A stretch of 64,000 nt of DNA. Source: JABMMZ01 sp040386935 (GTDB lineage: Bacteria > Bacteroidota > Bacteroidia > NS11-12g > UBA955). This document shows, piece after piece, positions 41,538-51,158 of this stretch; within the stretch, counting starts at the first letter, position 1, and each line of letters opens with the position of its first letter. The stretch lies in assembly GCA_040386935.1 (NCBI GenBank), contig JAZKEQ010000006.1, forward strand, positions 71,564-135,563. Direction: 5' to 3'. Both the position numbers and the translations under genes were made by a program. The notes under the pieces are model-generated. The model did not search any database, was not told the DNA's origin, and saw nothing but the letters and a program-made list of their open reading frames with translations.

Positions 41538-43004
41538 TTATTTTGAATCTTCGCTTGTCAATTCTCTTGGTTGGTAGAATTTAATCGCCACCATAATGGC
41601 CATAAAACCCCATAGTGGTGCGGCAATTTTATCAAAGTCGCTGTAGTTATTCAGGAAAGCATGAACATAGTAGGTGATGAGTCCAAGCAATACAGCCGTG
41701 GTTAAACTTCTTTGCCATGGCATTTTGGTTTCATCATAAATAATATTCAAGCCGAGTGAAACTGATAATAGAAATACCGCTAACCAACTTAGGAATCCAA
41801 AGAGTCCCATTTCTGACAAGGCATTGAAATATTCGCTGTGTGTACCTCCCAGGTCACCGCTGTTCGTACTGATAAGCGTAAGGTCTTCAGGGCGCTGAAA
41901 AGGTGCATACTGCTGGGTATAGGTGCCCGGTCCGTAGCCAAATACAGGACGGGCTCTGAACATCAGAATAGCGCAATGCCATCGGTTTACACGTTCAAGA
42001 TTCGATGGGTCGGTGGTAATATTGGATACCGATTGGGCGTGCGATTCAAGGTCATCGGCACTCCCTTGTTTATTGTGCTCAAGACTGTACAACAACTGAT
42101 CTTGTTTGATAAAGCCTAACAACAATATGGCTCCCAATACAATCATCATGGTTCTGAATTTAACTTTCAGCTTGATGATGCAGTAGAATAAAAATGCAGC
42201 GATTAAACTGATCCATGAGGCGCGGGTATATGAAAAAATAGTACCGACTATCAATACTAAGGCGATAAATGCAAATACGTAGCGTTGAAAACCGTTGAAC
42301 TTAAACCAGTTTCCCCTCAATGCAAACATGATGGCAGGCGGAATAAAAAATGCGATGTATGCCGAATAGATGGTGTGATCGGTAAAGAACGGCTCCATGA
42401 TGCTGTAACCCCATCCACGGGCAAATCCTTCGCCTGAGTGTTTTACTAATGTAATACTTACCAAAATAAAACTGCCGTAAATCATGTAAGACAAAAAGCG
42501 TCTGATATAGGCAGGGTTTTCAAACATCTGGAACAGGAAGAAAAAGAAGGTCACCAAAAACCAACTGCGTGCAATGAAATATTTAATGGATACAAAAAAC
42601 ATGGTGCTGGTAAAGGTGCATATCAGCATCCAGAATAAATTGAAGAGTATGGCCATTACCAAAGGCATCTTTAAAAAACGGATATTGAATTCGCCTTTTA
42701 TCAGCATATTAGTTGTGTACATAATGAACAGTATCCATATCATGGGTTCAGTAGGGACAGATAAACCCAATCCGCCACCGACATCTTTAACAAAAACAGA
42801 AAGCGGTACGGCAAAGCAGATCAACAGCACATAGAAAGCGGGATTATAAACACATAAAAATAAAAGACCAATGGCTACAGGCGCCAATGCGATTAAATAA
42901 AAATCAAAATACAGGGCAACAAGCACCACCATCATCAGCGGCACCAATAATTTTATCAGCAGCGATTTGCTGACTTTGGGCATTATGGGATTGATGACAG
43001 ACAA
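41538..43004 (-). CDS. O-antigen ligase-family (Wzy/WaaL-like) membrane protein
   Basis: 488 residues with about 12 membrane helices and the family's large periplasmic loop with GYGPGTYTQQYAPFQ and GGTHSEYFNALSEMGLFGFL (the TH-E pair is the conserved ligase/polymerase site). It attaches O-antigen to lipid A-core or polymerises it at the periplasmic face. Overlying context: Wzz-like gene 6 bases upstream and Wzx flippase next, so the cluster covers export, length control and ligation. Confidence 0.88.
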   Translation of the reverse strand: MSVINPIMPKVSKSLLIKLLVPLMMVVLVALYFDFYLIALAPVAIGLLFLCVYNPAFYVLLICFAVPLSVFVKDVGGGLGLSVPTEPMIWILFIMYTTNMLIKGEFNIRFLKMPLVMAILFNLFWMLICTFTSTMFFVSIKYFIARSWFLVTFFFFLFQMFENPAYIRRFLSYMIYGSFILVSITLVKHSGEGFARGWGYSIMEPFFTDHTIYSAYIAFFIPPAIMFALRGNWFKFNGFQRYVFAFIALVLIVGTIFSYTRASWISLIAAFLFYCIIKLKVKFRTMMIVLGAILLLGFIKQDQLLYSLEHNKQGSADDLESHAQSVSNITTDPSNLERVNRWHCAILMFRARPVFGYGPGTYTQQYAPFQRPEDLTLISTNSGDLGGTHSEYFNALSEMGLFGFLSWLAVFLLSVSLGLNIIYDETKMPWQRSLTTAVLLGLITYYVHAFLNNYSDFDKIAAPLWGFMAIMVAIKFYQPRELTSEDSK

Positions 43005-43010
43005 ACCTTT

Positions 43011-44036
43011 TTAGGCTTTTTTCCCTTTGATTCTTTCGTATATGGCAAAGAAAATAGCACCAGCAGAAAGTGAAGCAAGCAGGGCTATCAATACAATGAG
43101 TTTTCTTACAGGATAAGCTCTTTGCTCGGCTTCGCTTGCAGTACTTACTGTAAATTTATTGTTCAAACGTTCTTTTACGTCCACTTCAGCTTTTTCGTAT
43201 TTGGCGCGTAAGTTTGATAATTTCTCAAGCTCAAGCAAAAGTGTTTCAGATAGCGTAGTGTACTGACCACCAAAGGATACCAGCACTTTTTGTTGTTCAA
43301 TCAAATCTTCCAGTCTTTTAGTACTTGCACCTGTACGGGCTTTGTAAATTTCTTCAGCCAATGCTCTTGATTGCTCTTCGTAGTTGGTGATACCTTCGTT
43401 ACCAATTTTTTGTAATTGTTCTTTTAGGCTATTTACTTCATTCTGTTTGCCTTCCATTGCTCTTCGCATAATCGCGAGAGCAGGTACAGCTACTTCCTGT
43501 TGAATTTCATTCTTAATGGTATCGTAAAGGTTTGAAATACCATTAGCAATTTCTGCGGCAATTTTAGGATCTTCATCCAATACATCTATTCTGATAGATA
43601 AATATCGGGTACGGGTGTAAGTAATGTTGTCGTCTATTTTATTCTGAAGCTTGGTGTACTTCAATGGTTCGTTCTCATTGATTTTATAGTGCTTCATCAA
43701 GTTGAAGTTCTTTACCAAACGCTCGGTAAGACGTGATGATTGCAAAATTTGAAGGGCTTTTTCAGCTTCTTCCTCTTCACCAAATTCCAGAGGATCCTTC
43801 TGTCTTTGGGTAAGGTCGGTCATCAACGCGTTACTAATGGAGTTGTTGGTAGTGGGGTAAAAGATAACTGTTGACTTGTATTTTGGCGTTATCACAAATG
43901 ATAATGCTGCTGAAAGTGCGATTGCGACAACCGATATAATCATCAGTTCTTTTTTCCATCTTATGAAAAGGGCAATCACATCGCTAAAAGTAATTAAACC
44001 GTTATTTGAGGCTGTTTCATCAAATTTGTTCTGCAT
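43011..44036 (-). CDS. Wzz/GumC-type polysaccharide chain-length protein
   Basis: 341 residues from ATG 44036 (MQNKFDETASNNGL). Two terminal membrane helices flank a periplasmic domain: first helix LMIISVVAIALSAALSFVIT with the Wzz motif P-KYKS after it, a long coiled-coil middle (~190-275) and last helix VLIALLASLSAGAIFFAIYE. Wzz proteins set O-antigen or capsule chain length. The upstream codons to 44102 are rejected for lack of signal. Cluster with ligase and flippase. Confidence 0.87.
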   Translation of the reverse strand: MQNKFDETASNNGLITFSDVIALFIRWKKELMIISVVAIALSAALSFVITPKYKSTVIFYPTTNNSISNALMTDLTQRQKDPLEFGEEEEAEKALQILQSSRLTERLVKNFNLMKHYKINENEPLKYTKLQNKIDDNITYTRTRYLSIRIDVLDEDPKIAAEIANGISNLYDTIKNEIQQEVAVPALAIMRRAMEGKQNEVNSLKEQLQKIGNEGITNYEEQSRALAEEIYKARTGASTKRLEDLIEQQKVLVSFGGQYTTLSETLLLELEKLSNLRAKYEKAEVDVKERLNNKFTVSTASEAEQRAYPVRKLIVLIALLASLSAGAIFFAIYERIKGKKA

Positions 44037-44110
44037 TCTTTCTTGACTTATTAAGGTTGCAAAAATAGGAAAATTGCGTATTGATTGGTTGCAACGAATC
44101 AAAAATGAAT

Positions 44111-45547
44111 TTATTGCTCTTCTTTCATTAAAATGGCGAACATTTTACGGAAATCAAAGAATTGCAGTAAAAGCACTAATACCAATGCTCCCGGAAGAAA
44201 AATACCCAGTATTAACCACAGACTTTCTATCCCTTTTACAAAAAAAGATAGTCCTACCAGGCATACGATGAGGGCCACAAATTTGCCAAAGGTTACCGGC
44301 TTTATCTTAAATCCGAATAATTGGAAACAGCGGATGGTGCATAGTAAGGCAAATACGGTCTGTGTAGTTAGGGAGCTGACTGAAGCTCCTGCCGATTCAT
44401 ATTTCGGTATCAGAATCAGATTGAGTACAATATTTAATACCAGTGAAATAAATGCAAACAAGTTCATGGCTTTGATATCACCCTTGGCTGTCAGCAAAGT
44501 GCCAAATGTGTAAACAATGCACATGGGAATAAAACACAGCATGATATTTTGTAACACATGCGATGAAAGGTTCAATTCTTCAATATCATTGAATCGATAG
44601 AGGGTGAACATGATCTTGTCATTAAAGAAAAATGCGGTCATACTGACTACTACTGCTATAATGAGCAATAGCTGAACGGAAAGTTCTGTTAGGGGTTTGA
44701 TGTCTTTTTTCTCGGCCAGTAAGCGCGAAAACATAGGTAGCAGTAGTCCTGAGAACAACATGGCAAACATGCAGGCGGCATCCAGTAAACGGAAACTTTG
44801 TGCATAGATACCCGAGTTAAACACTGCCACATCTTTTGGCAATAAAAAATCCATCATCAATACATCGGCTCTTGTATACAAGCCCATTAAGGCAAACAGC
44901 AGGGCGTAAGGAAGGCTTTGTCGTATTAATGTAATCAGGTTGGAATTTGATACACTTTTGGGTAATGCGTTGCTGTAACGGATGTTGAGGCTGCCGATGA
45001 TAACCAAAGTAATACTAAGACCTATTGTTTGCGCCAGTACAAAATAGTGAATGGATACCATGTCGCTATAGAAAAAAGCGATGCAGATAATCATGGCAAA
45101 GGTTTTATCACTTACTGAGAAGAGGCTGTCTATCGTGTACTTTTGCAAGCCACTGATATTGCTTCTTAAATATAAAATGAAAGAGGTCAATATTTGGTTG
45201 AATCCTATCAGCATCAATAAACGCAGGTCGAGGTCCCTGTAATACCCCACACCAATGATGAGCGTAAAATAAATAAAGGACAGAATAATTTTAGCCCCTA
45301 TCAAGGATTTGAAATTGGCCTTAAAAAAGGAATGGTCGCCCGCTACCTGCTTGTTATTGAAATTCTGAATGCCAATGTCGAGCACGATATTGAATACCAA
45401 TGCCAGTGTTAATATGATGTTGTATTGTCCGTATGCCTGACCCAGTGTATTCTGCGCAATACGGTCAATCATCAACAACCACAATGGTTTGATAATTAAA
45501 TTAAGTCCCTGAAGGAAGAGAAGATTTTTAAGAAATAATTTTCTCAC
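44111..45547 (-). CDS. Polysaccharide flippase (Wzx/MATE-like)
   Basis: 478 residues with 12-14 membrane helices of the polysaccharide-biosynthesis/MOP type. Starts at GTG 45547 (MRKLFLKNLLFLQGLN). Motifs include GQYNIILTLALVFNIVLDIG in the first third and ESAGASVSSLTTQTVFALLC late. Moves lipid-linked O-units across the inner membrane. It is the first gene of the Wzx-Wzz-ligase set. Confidence 0.87.
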   Translation of the reverse strand: MRKLFLKNLLFLQGLNLIIKPLWLLMIDRIAQNTLGQAYGQYNIILTLALVFNIVLDIGIQNFNNKQVAGDHSFFKANFKSLIGAKIILSFIYFTLIIGVGYYRDLDLRLLMLIGFNQILTSFILYLRSNISGLQKYTIDSLFSVSDKTFAMIICIAFFYSDMVSIHYFVLAQTIGLSITLVIIGSLNIRYSNALPKSVSNSNLITLIRQSLPYALLFALMGLYTRADVLMMDFLLPKDVAVFNSGIYAQSFRLLDAACMFAMLFSGLLLPMFSRLLAEKKDIKPLTELSVQLLLIIAVVVSMTAFFFNDKIMFTLYRFNDIEELNLSSHVLQNIMLCFIPMCIVYTFGTLLTAKGDIKAMNLFAFISLVLNIVLNLILIPKYESAGASVSSLTTQTVFALLCTIRCFQLFGFKIKPVTFGKFVALIVCLVGLSFFVKGIESLWLILGIFLPGALVLVLLLQFFDFRKMFAILMKEEQ

Positions 45548-45606
45548 TGCTGCTTTGCAAAATAAGGATAATCTTCTGTAATGGGCGTTTAGTCATTATT
45601 ATTTAA

Positions 45607-46059
45607 CTATGGTTTTATCACGACATCAATTTCAGTTGACGAACCGCTGTTGAATTCTGTTCCTTGATAAGTTGCGTGTACGTTAGAATATTTTTCGTAA
45701 GTATTGCCACATCTTTTGTTGCCCAATTGTTTTTTTTCTGAACTAAAGCCAATGTTGAGCAACGAGTCATTGTAGGTGCTTTTGTTGCTTTTTATAACAA
45801 GTTTTTTCAAATTATAATAGTAAAGGTAGTAAGCTCTGGCGCTGTCTCCTCCCAGATTTCTTCTTAAATCGATGACATCAGTTGTAAACGTACCGTCTTG
45901 TTTATGAAACTCAAATGTAAATGAAGTGTCGTTTTTAGCAAACCCTTTAGATGTATAATCAAATAACAGATTGATACCCGGTGGCGCTGAGTCTACATCG
46001 TATTTGGTAGCGCAACAAGCTGATATGGACAGGACACATATAATGAGGAGGTATTTCAT
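45607..46059 (-). CDS. Lipoprotein, unknown function
   Basis: 150 residues. Signal peptide MKYLLIICVLSISAC with Cys15. The mature part is beta-rich (NDTSFTFEFHKQDGTFTTDV) with one pair of later cysteines. Its ATG overlaps the KMO stop as ATGA, so the two are translationally coupled, although a link to kynurenine metabolism is not obvious. No family recognised. Confidence 0.6.
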   Translation of the reverse strand: MKYLLIICVLSISACCATKYDVDSAPPGINLLFDYTSKGFAKNDTSFTFEFHKQDGTFTTDVIDLRRNLGGDSARAYYLYYYNLKKLVIKSNKSTYNDSLLNIGFSSEKKQLGNKRCGNTYEKYSNVHATYQGTEFNSGSSTEIDVVIKP

Positions 46060-47387
46060 GGGGTTGATTGTAATAAGGGTAAAATAAGTTCTTTTTGGGT
46101 GATTTTATCTGCAAGACCTTCGGCAATGATGCGGTTGATAATGGCTTCGTTTCTGCCGCCTTGGGCCTGTGCATAGCTGTATGATGAAGTACTAAAGGTT
46201 ACCAATTCATATTGACTTTTGAAGTATTCTGGATAAAATTCGCAGAGGTCGTGTTCCACTTTTTTGAATTGCATAAATTCAGGACGGCCCACTAAATCAC
46301 GCATTTCCACAAAGTTTTTACAGGCCAAATCTGCAATAGCATTGGCATTCACAATCCGCGCTTCCTGGTATTTTTCTAATATGGTATCCCAGTTAGGGTA
46401 ATGTTGTTCTATCAGATCGTCTAATTCTTTTACATCTTCGAAACTACAGTTCATTCCTTGTCCGTAGAAAGGGATTACGGCATGTGCCGCATCGCCCACC
46501 AATGCGAATTTATTGACCACCCATGGGTTACTGCGAATGGTGACCAGACTGCCAATAGGGTTGTGCGTAAAATCGTGAATCAAACCGGGCATCATGGGCA
46601 CTGCATCGGCAAAGTAAGTATTGAAAAAATCTGTGATTTGTTGTTCTGTTTTAAGATTGGCAAAACTTTTTTCACCTTCATATCCCAAAAAGAGTGTGCA
46701 AGTAAAACTACCGCCCGGATTGGGTAATGCAATCATCATGAACTCACCACGGGGCCATATGTGCAAGGCATTTTCCTCTATCATGAATTTTCCTTCGGGC
46801 GAAGGCACTATCTCTAATTCTTTATAACCGTAGTTCTCGTAGGTCTGAGAGTAATTGAATCTGTTGGTCTTTTGCATCTCACTTCTGATGGCTGAAAAAG
46901 CACCATCAGTACCAAACATCACATCACCTTTTACTTCCATCAGTTCTCCATTCTCTTTTTCAATAATGGCAATATTATTTTTCAAATCAGCATCAATGCA
47001 GCGGGTGTTGAAATGCAGTTCTACATTCTCAAATTCACCTGCCAGTTGTATAAGTTTTAAATTTAAACCGGCACGTGAAACCGAATTGATGTATTGACCG
47101 GCTGTGCCATAGGGTTGGTAGGATAATTCGCCTTTGATGCTGTGCATTTGACGGCCGTTCATAGGGATGGCATCGTGCAAGACCTGTTCTGCCAACCCCA
47201 CTTTTTTCAATGCTTCAATCCCCCTTGTAGAGAGAGCTAAATTGATTGAGCGACCTGCCTCTGCTTTCCCTTTGCGCATATCGCCCCTGCGCTCGTATAA
47301 CTCAACCTTGAATCCTCTTTTTGCCAAACAAATTGCCAACAAAGAACCACTTAAACCACCTCCGATAATGACTGCTTTTTCTTTCAT
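46056..47387 (-). CDS. kmo: Kynurenine 3-monooxygenase
   Basis: 443 residues. FAD-dependent hydroxylase converting L-kynurenine to 3-hydroxykynurenine with NADPH and O2, part of tryptophan-to-NAD+ synthesis or catabolism. FAD loop GGGLSG (9-14), the KMO-specific AGRSINLALS (44-53), GTDGAFSAIR (159-168) and the flavin-binding GDAAHAVIPFYGQGMNCSFE (298-317). The C-terminal hydrophobic anchor of the animal enzyme is absent, as in bacterial KMOs. Promoter TTTG-N20-TATTTTTG at 47398-47429, with a very short leader. No other kynurenine-pathway gene is nearby. Confidence 0.95.
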   Translation of the reverse strand: MKEKAVIIGGGLSGSLLAICLAKRGFKVELYERRGDMRKGKAEAGRSINLALSTRGIEALKKVGLAEQVLHDAIPMNGRQMHSIKGELSYQPYGTAGQYINSVSRAGLNLKLIQLAGEFENVELHFNTRCIDADLKNNIAIIEKENGELMEVKGDVMFGTDGAFSAIRSEMQKTNRFNYSQTYENYGYKELEIVPSPEGKFMIEENALHIWPRGEFMMIALPNPGGSFTCTLFLGYEGEKSFANLKTEQQITDFFNTYFADAVPMMPGLIHDFTHNPIGSLVTIRSNPWVVNKFALVGDAAHAVIPFYGQGMNCSFEDVKELDDLIEQHYPNWDTILEKYQEARIVNANAIADLACKNFVEMRDLVGRPEFMQFKKVEHDLCEFYPEYFKSQYELVTFSTSSYSYAQAQGGRNEAIINRIIAEGLADKITQKELILPLLQSTP

Positions 47388-47397
47388 TTGATATGGT

Positions 47398-47429
47398 CAA
47401 AAATAGACAAGAAATCTTGATGCACCAAA
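47398..47429 (-). promoter_or_regulatory. kmo promoter
   Basis: Minus-strand TTTG (47429-47426), 20 bases, TATTTTTG (47405-47398). The ATG is 11 bases after the box, so the leader is only a few bases. Confidence 0.65.
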
Positions 47430-47516
47430 TGCTTAATGTCACAATTGAAAATAAACAAAATGAAGGTGAATGGCCTCAATTGTCGATTATAGATGTCGAT
47501 TAATGAATGCATGGTT

Positions 47517-48419
47517 TTAAAAATGATAAGTAAATTCCAGAGCACCCCATTTGTGTGTTGTTCCTGTTTTAAATTCTTTTGTAAGAGAAGTTGCGTACAA
47601 GCTAATACCAATGCGTTTGTATGACCCAGCTATTCTAACAGTTTGTTGCAATACAATAGTTGAAATATCACTTGCTGCTATGGTGTATGGATTATTAGAA
47701 CCTACTGCACTGCCTTGTAAAGTACCGTTATAAGCAACGTAACGGATGGTGCTATTCAGTGTTAGGGAATAACTCATGGGGTTATTGTTTCTTTCTAATA
47801 AAAAGTAAGAATTGTTGTTGTGTAAATGGAGGATAAGGTCTGCATCTGCATGGTTGTAGACAGTCCCTGCATTCAGTTTTCCGCTTATCAGTAATGCTAT
47901 TGCGGAATGTTTAACAATCTCTTTTTCTACACCGGCTTGTAATTGAATGAATGGTGCCGAACGTATTTGGAAATCCCAACCCAATGGTTGTCTGCTGTCA
48001 ATGGCCTTGTGTATGCTCGACTGGGTTTGCTTACCAAATGCATAAGGACCGATAGCACCTAAGGCAGCAGAGTAATTGAGTTGTAAATGTTTGTCAGCAA
48101 AATACTTTTTTTGTGTCAGCGACAATGATAAGATGGCCGCATAGGGTCGGTCGTTTTTTTGAATGGTGTCGCCAAATATATCTGATGGCGTGAATACCTG
48201 TTGCTGAATTTGCCATATGGTTTGCTTGTTAGAATTTTTTCTAATTCCTGGAGAATAAGCGATGTCTACCTGTTGTGTAAGGTAGCGGTCGTTGCCAAAA
48301 AATACATCATTGGCATAAGTAAAACTAAAGTAACGGTGCTGCACACTGTCTCTAGTGCCGGCAAACAATACATTTGACAGCAAGAGTAGAACCGGCAATG
48401 CAATTTGTTTCTTCAGCAC
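47517..48419 (-). CDS. LpxR-family lipid A deacylase-like outer-membrane protein
   Basis: 300 residues from GTG 48419. Signal peptide MLKKQIALPVLLLLSNVLFA. LpxR landmarks are visible: YANDVFFGNDRYLTQ (35-49) and QQVFTPSDIFGDTIQKNDRP then YAA, which in LpxR hold the Ca2+-binding Asn/Asp residues, and a barrel to a last strand WGALEFTYHF. LpxR removes the 3' acyl chains of lipid A. Close to the O-antigen genes, in line with envelope modification. Confidence 0.8.
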   Translation of the reverse strand: MLKKQIALPVLLLLSNVLFAGTRDSVQHRYFSFTYANDVFFGNDRYLTQQVDIAYSPGIRKNSNKQTIWQIQQQVFTPSDIFGDTIQKNDRPYAAILSLSLTQKKYFADKHLQLNYSAALGAIGPYAFGKQTQSSIHKAIDSRQPLGWDFQIRSAPFIQLQAGVEKEIVKHSAIALLISGKLNAGTVYNHADADLILHLHNNNSYFLLERNNNPMSYSLTLNSTIRYVAYNGTLQGSAVGSNNPYTIAASDISTIVLQQTVRIAGSYKRIGISLYATSLTKEFKTGTTHKWGALEFTYHF

Positions 48420-48456
48420 TTACAGATAGATACGATTTAAATAAGTTGAAAGTTTG

Positions 48457-49146
48457 TTACAGATAAAAGTCTTGCATTATAGCGCTGAATGCTTCGGTGC
48501 GTTCGCCATTTGCAGTTGTGATAATAAGCGTTTGTTCCTTGGTTGTTTGCGGAAGTTTTGAAATTGTTACAATACTTCTGTAATAATGGCCGGGTTTGTT
48601 TTCTACTCTTATTTTTTCTGCTATATGCAAATCATGGGCAGGTAAAACAGATTCAAACAATTCCATTTCTCTAGGCGGGTAAATAATCCAACATAAACCG
48701 TTTTGAGACAACAGTCGCGTAATTGCATTTGCCAGTGTATCCTGACCCAATTCATCGTTATGCAACGCCTGATTTTTTGTTAAGTCGTTGCCCTTTAAAT
48801 GGTTTGAAAAATAGGGAGGATTACAGGCAATTAAATCAAAAGATGCTGCAGGCGAATAGTTGGCAACATCACTGCAGATACATTCAATATTTGATGCAAA
48901 AGGGGAGTGCTGAATATTGTAAACAGCCTGCTCAAAAACAGTGGGATTAATTTCGATAGCTGTGGTTTTTGCTGAAGGGAATTTTTGAGCCAGCATCAAT
49001 GCGATAACACCTGTACCTGTGCCAATGTCAAGGCAGTGTGAGGGATTGTTGACATTTGCCAATGCACCTAGAAGACAACCGTCTGTATTCACTTTCAGGC
49101 CTTCAGTTTGTTTGGTTATGCTGAATTGTTTGAACCTGAACGACAC
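48457..49146 (-). CDS. trmN6: tRNA1(Val) adenine-37 N6-methyltransferase
   Basis: 229 residues from GTG 49146 (MSFRFKQFSI). Class I methyltransferase: SAM loop DIGTGTGVIAL (40-50), acidic EINP (65-68) and the adenine-N6-specific NPPY (109-112). The beginning FRFKQFSITKQTEGLKVNTD and length match TrmN6/YfiC. Methylates A37 of tRNA1(Val). Located 37 bases after the ABC-F gene. Confidence 0.9.
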   Translation of the reverse strand: MSFRFKQFSITKQTEGLKVNTDGCLLGALANVNNPSHCLDIGTGTGVIALMLAQKFPSAKTTAIEINPTVFEQAVYNIQHSPFASNIECICSDVANYSPAASFDLIACNPPYFSNHLKGNDLTKNQALHNDELGQDTLANAITRLLSQNGLCWIIYPPREMELFESVLPAHDLHIAEKIRVENKPGHYYRSIVTISKLPQTTKEQTLIITTANGERTEAFSAIMQDFYL

Positions 49147-49182
49147 AATAAAAGTGACTGTTAAAGGAAGTAGAGGAAAGTA

Positions 49183-50814
49183 TTAGGCAGTAATAGGTTT
49201 TCCGAACAGCGATAATTTGCGCTCGCTGATGCTTTCATCATCCAGGTAATCATCGTATGTACTGTTGCGGTCAATCATGCCCAGTGGTCCTATTTCAATG
49301 ATGCGGTTGGCAACAGTGTTGATGAACTCGTGGTCATGGCTATAAAACAACAAGGTGCCTTTGTAATCGATAAAACTGTTGTTTAATGATTGGATACTTT
49401 CCAGGTCAAGGTGATTCGTAGGCTCGTCAGAAATAATAAGGTTAGGACTTTCCAACATGGTTTTACTCAGCATACACCTTACTTTTTCACCACCACTCAA
49501 CACAGATGCTTTTTTCAAACTCTCTTCACCACTGAATAACATTTTACCTAAAAATCCTCTCACAAATGTTTCATCTTTTTCTTTTGAATATTGTCTCAAC
49601 CAGTCAACAAGACTTAAGTCAATACCTTCAAAATACTTAGAGTTGTCATTGGGAATATAAGCGTGCTTAATGGTGATACCCCATTCTGCAGTACCGGTAT
49701 TGGCTTTAATGTCGCCTCTCAGGCATTCGAATAATTTTGTGATAGCGAGGGCGTTTCTACACAGGAAAGCCACTTTGTCACCTTTGCGAATAGAGAAATT
49801 GATATCGCTGAACAGTGTTTCACCTTCGTGTTTATAGCTCAAATCTGAAACATTCAATACCTGATCACCGGCTTCTCTTTCCTGTAGAAAGAATATGGCC
49901 GGGTATTTACGGGTAGAAGGTTTGATTTCTTCAATATTCAATTTGTCAATCATTTTGCGTCTGCTGGTAGCCTGCTTGCTCTTCGCAACGTTGGCACTGA
50001 AACGCATAATGAAATCCATGAGTTCTTTTTTCTTCTCTTCAGCTTTCTTGTTCTGGTCGGAGCGCTGTTTCAAAGCTAATTGTGACGACTGGTACCAGAA
50101 GGTATAGTTACCGCTATAGGTTTGAATTTTACCGAAGTCAATATCTGCTACGTGTGTACATACCGCATCCAGGAAGTGCCTGTCGTGCGATACAACCAAT
50201 ACTGTATTTTCAAAATTCGCCAAAAAGTTTTCTAACCAACTGATGGTTTCTACATCAAGGTCATTCGTAGGTTCGTCCATTAACAGGATGTCCGGATTGC
50301 CGAATAATGCCTGCGCCAATAGGACTCTTACTTTTTGATTATTGCTTAATTCATGAACGGTTTTATAGTGAATGTCTTCAGTAATGCCCAGACCGCTTAA
50401 CAGTGAACCTGCATCGCTTTCGGCATTCCAACCTTCCATTTCTGTAAATTTCTCTTCCAGTTCACTGGCTCTTATACCGTCTTCATCTGTAAAGTCTTCT
50501 TTGGCATAAATCAATTCTTTCTCTTTGATGATTTCAAATAGTAATTTATTGCCCATCATCACGGTTTCCAATACTTGCAGATTGTCGAATTCGAAGTGAT
50601 TCTGTTTCAGCACGCTCATACGCTTGCCTTTTTCAATGTCTACCTGTCCGGTAGTTGGGTCAATCTCACCTGACAGAATTTTCAGGAATGTAGATTTACC
50701 GGCACCATTGGCTCCAATGACACCATAGCAATTACCCGGTACAAATTTTACGTTTACTTCATCAAAAAGTACGCGTTTACCATACCTCAGGGACACATTT
50801 GAAACATTTATCAT
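49183..50814 (-). CDS. ABC-F translation factor, YbiT/Uup type
   Basis: 543 residues, two ABC domains, no membrane part. First NBD: Walker A GANGAGKS (34-41), signature LSNNQ (156-160), LLMDEPTNDLD (177-187). Linker with basic helix (PtIM) ~240-300. Second NBD: the Walker A place holds LCRNALAITK (351-360), with no GKS/T, but signature LSGGE (439-443) and IISDEPTNHLD (460-470) are intact. ABC-F proteins bind the ribosomal E site and act in translation or antibiotic resistance. Asymmetric sites: the Walker A-1/LSGGE-2 pair is complete, the other pair is degenerate. Confidence 0.9.
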   Translation of the reverse strand: MINVSNVSLRYGKRVLFDEVNVKFVPGNCYGVIGANGAGKSTFLKILSGEIDPTTGQVDIEKGKRMSVLKQNHFEFDNLQVLETVMMGNKLLFEIIKEKELIYAKEDFTDEDGIRASELEEKFTEMEGWNAESDAGSLLSGLGITEDIHYKTVHELSNNQKVRVLLAQALFGNPDILLMDEPTNDLDVETISWLENFLANFENTVLVVSHDRHFLDAVCTHVADIDFGKIQTYSGNYTFWYQSSQLALKQRSDQNKKAEEKKKELMDFIMRFSANVAKSKQATSRRKMIDKLNIEEIKPSTRKYPAIFFLQEREAGDQVLNVSDLSYKHEGETLFSDINFSIRKGDKVAFLCRNALAITKLFECLRGDIKANTGTAEWGITIKHAYIPNDNSKYFEGIDLSLVDWLRQYSKEKDETFVRGFLGKMLFSGEESLKKASVLSGGEKVRCMLSKTMLESPNLIISDEPTNHLDLESIQSLNNSFIDYKGTLLFYSHDHEFINTVANRIIEIGPLGMIDRNSTYDDYLDDESISERKLSLFGKPITA

Positions 50815-50845
50815 ATTCTAACTGCTTATTTTTAAATTAAGGGTG

Positions 50846-50853
50846 CAAAGATA
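50846..50853 (-). promoter_or_regulatory. -7 box TATCTTTG of the ABC-F gene
   Basis: Minus-strand TATCTTTG, 32 bases from the ATG. No clear -33 TTG. Confidence 0.45.
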
Positions 50854-50939
50854 GGCAAAAACGGGCTTATTTTAGAGCTTTTTAATAGGGTGTAAGAATA
50901 GGGCTAGAATAAGAGGTTAGAACTTAGTGTAGAATACAG

Positions 50940-51150
50940 AAACCACAAAGGGCACAGAAGGAAGGCACACAAAGAGCACAGAGGGTTTTTTGAATAACTT
51001 CGGGTACTTCATTAACTCATTTGTTGGGCTTAAAAGGATGGAATCCGATATAAGTAACAATAGGATATTGGTAAAATGGAAATATTGCTAGCTCAGCAAA
51101 TTCTCTCAGTGTTCTCTGCGTGGTTCCATCTCAGCGTTCTCTGTAGTAAA
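50940..51150. repeat. Imperfect palindromic repeat, copy 1
   Basis: Begins AACCACAAAGGGCACAGAAG and ends TCTCAGCGTTCTCTGTAGTA. The ends are inverted (ACCACA...GAGCACAGAGGG against CTCTCAGTGTTCTCTGCG). Middle AATAACTTCGGGTACTTC and AATATTGCTAGCTCAGCA. It matches copy 2 in the same orientation. Confidence 0.8.
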
Positions 51151-51158
51151 AAAGAGCA

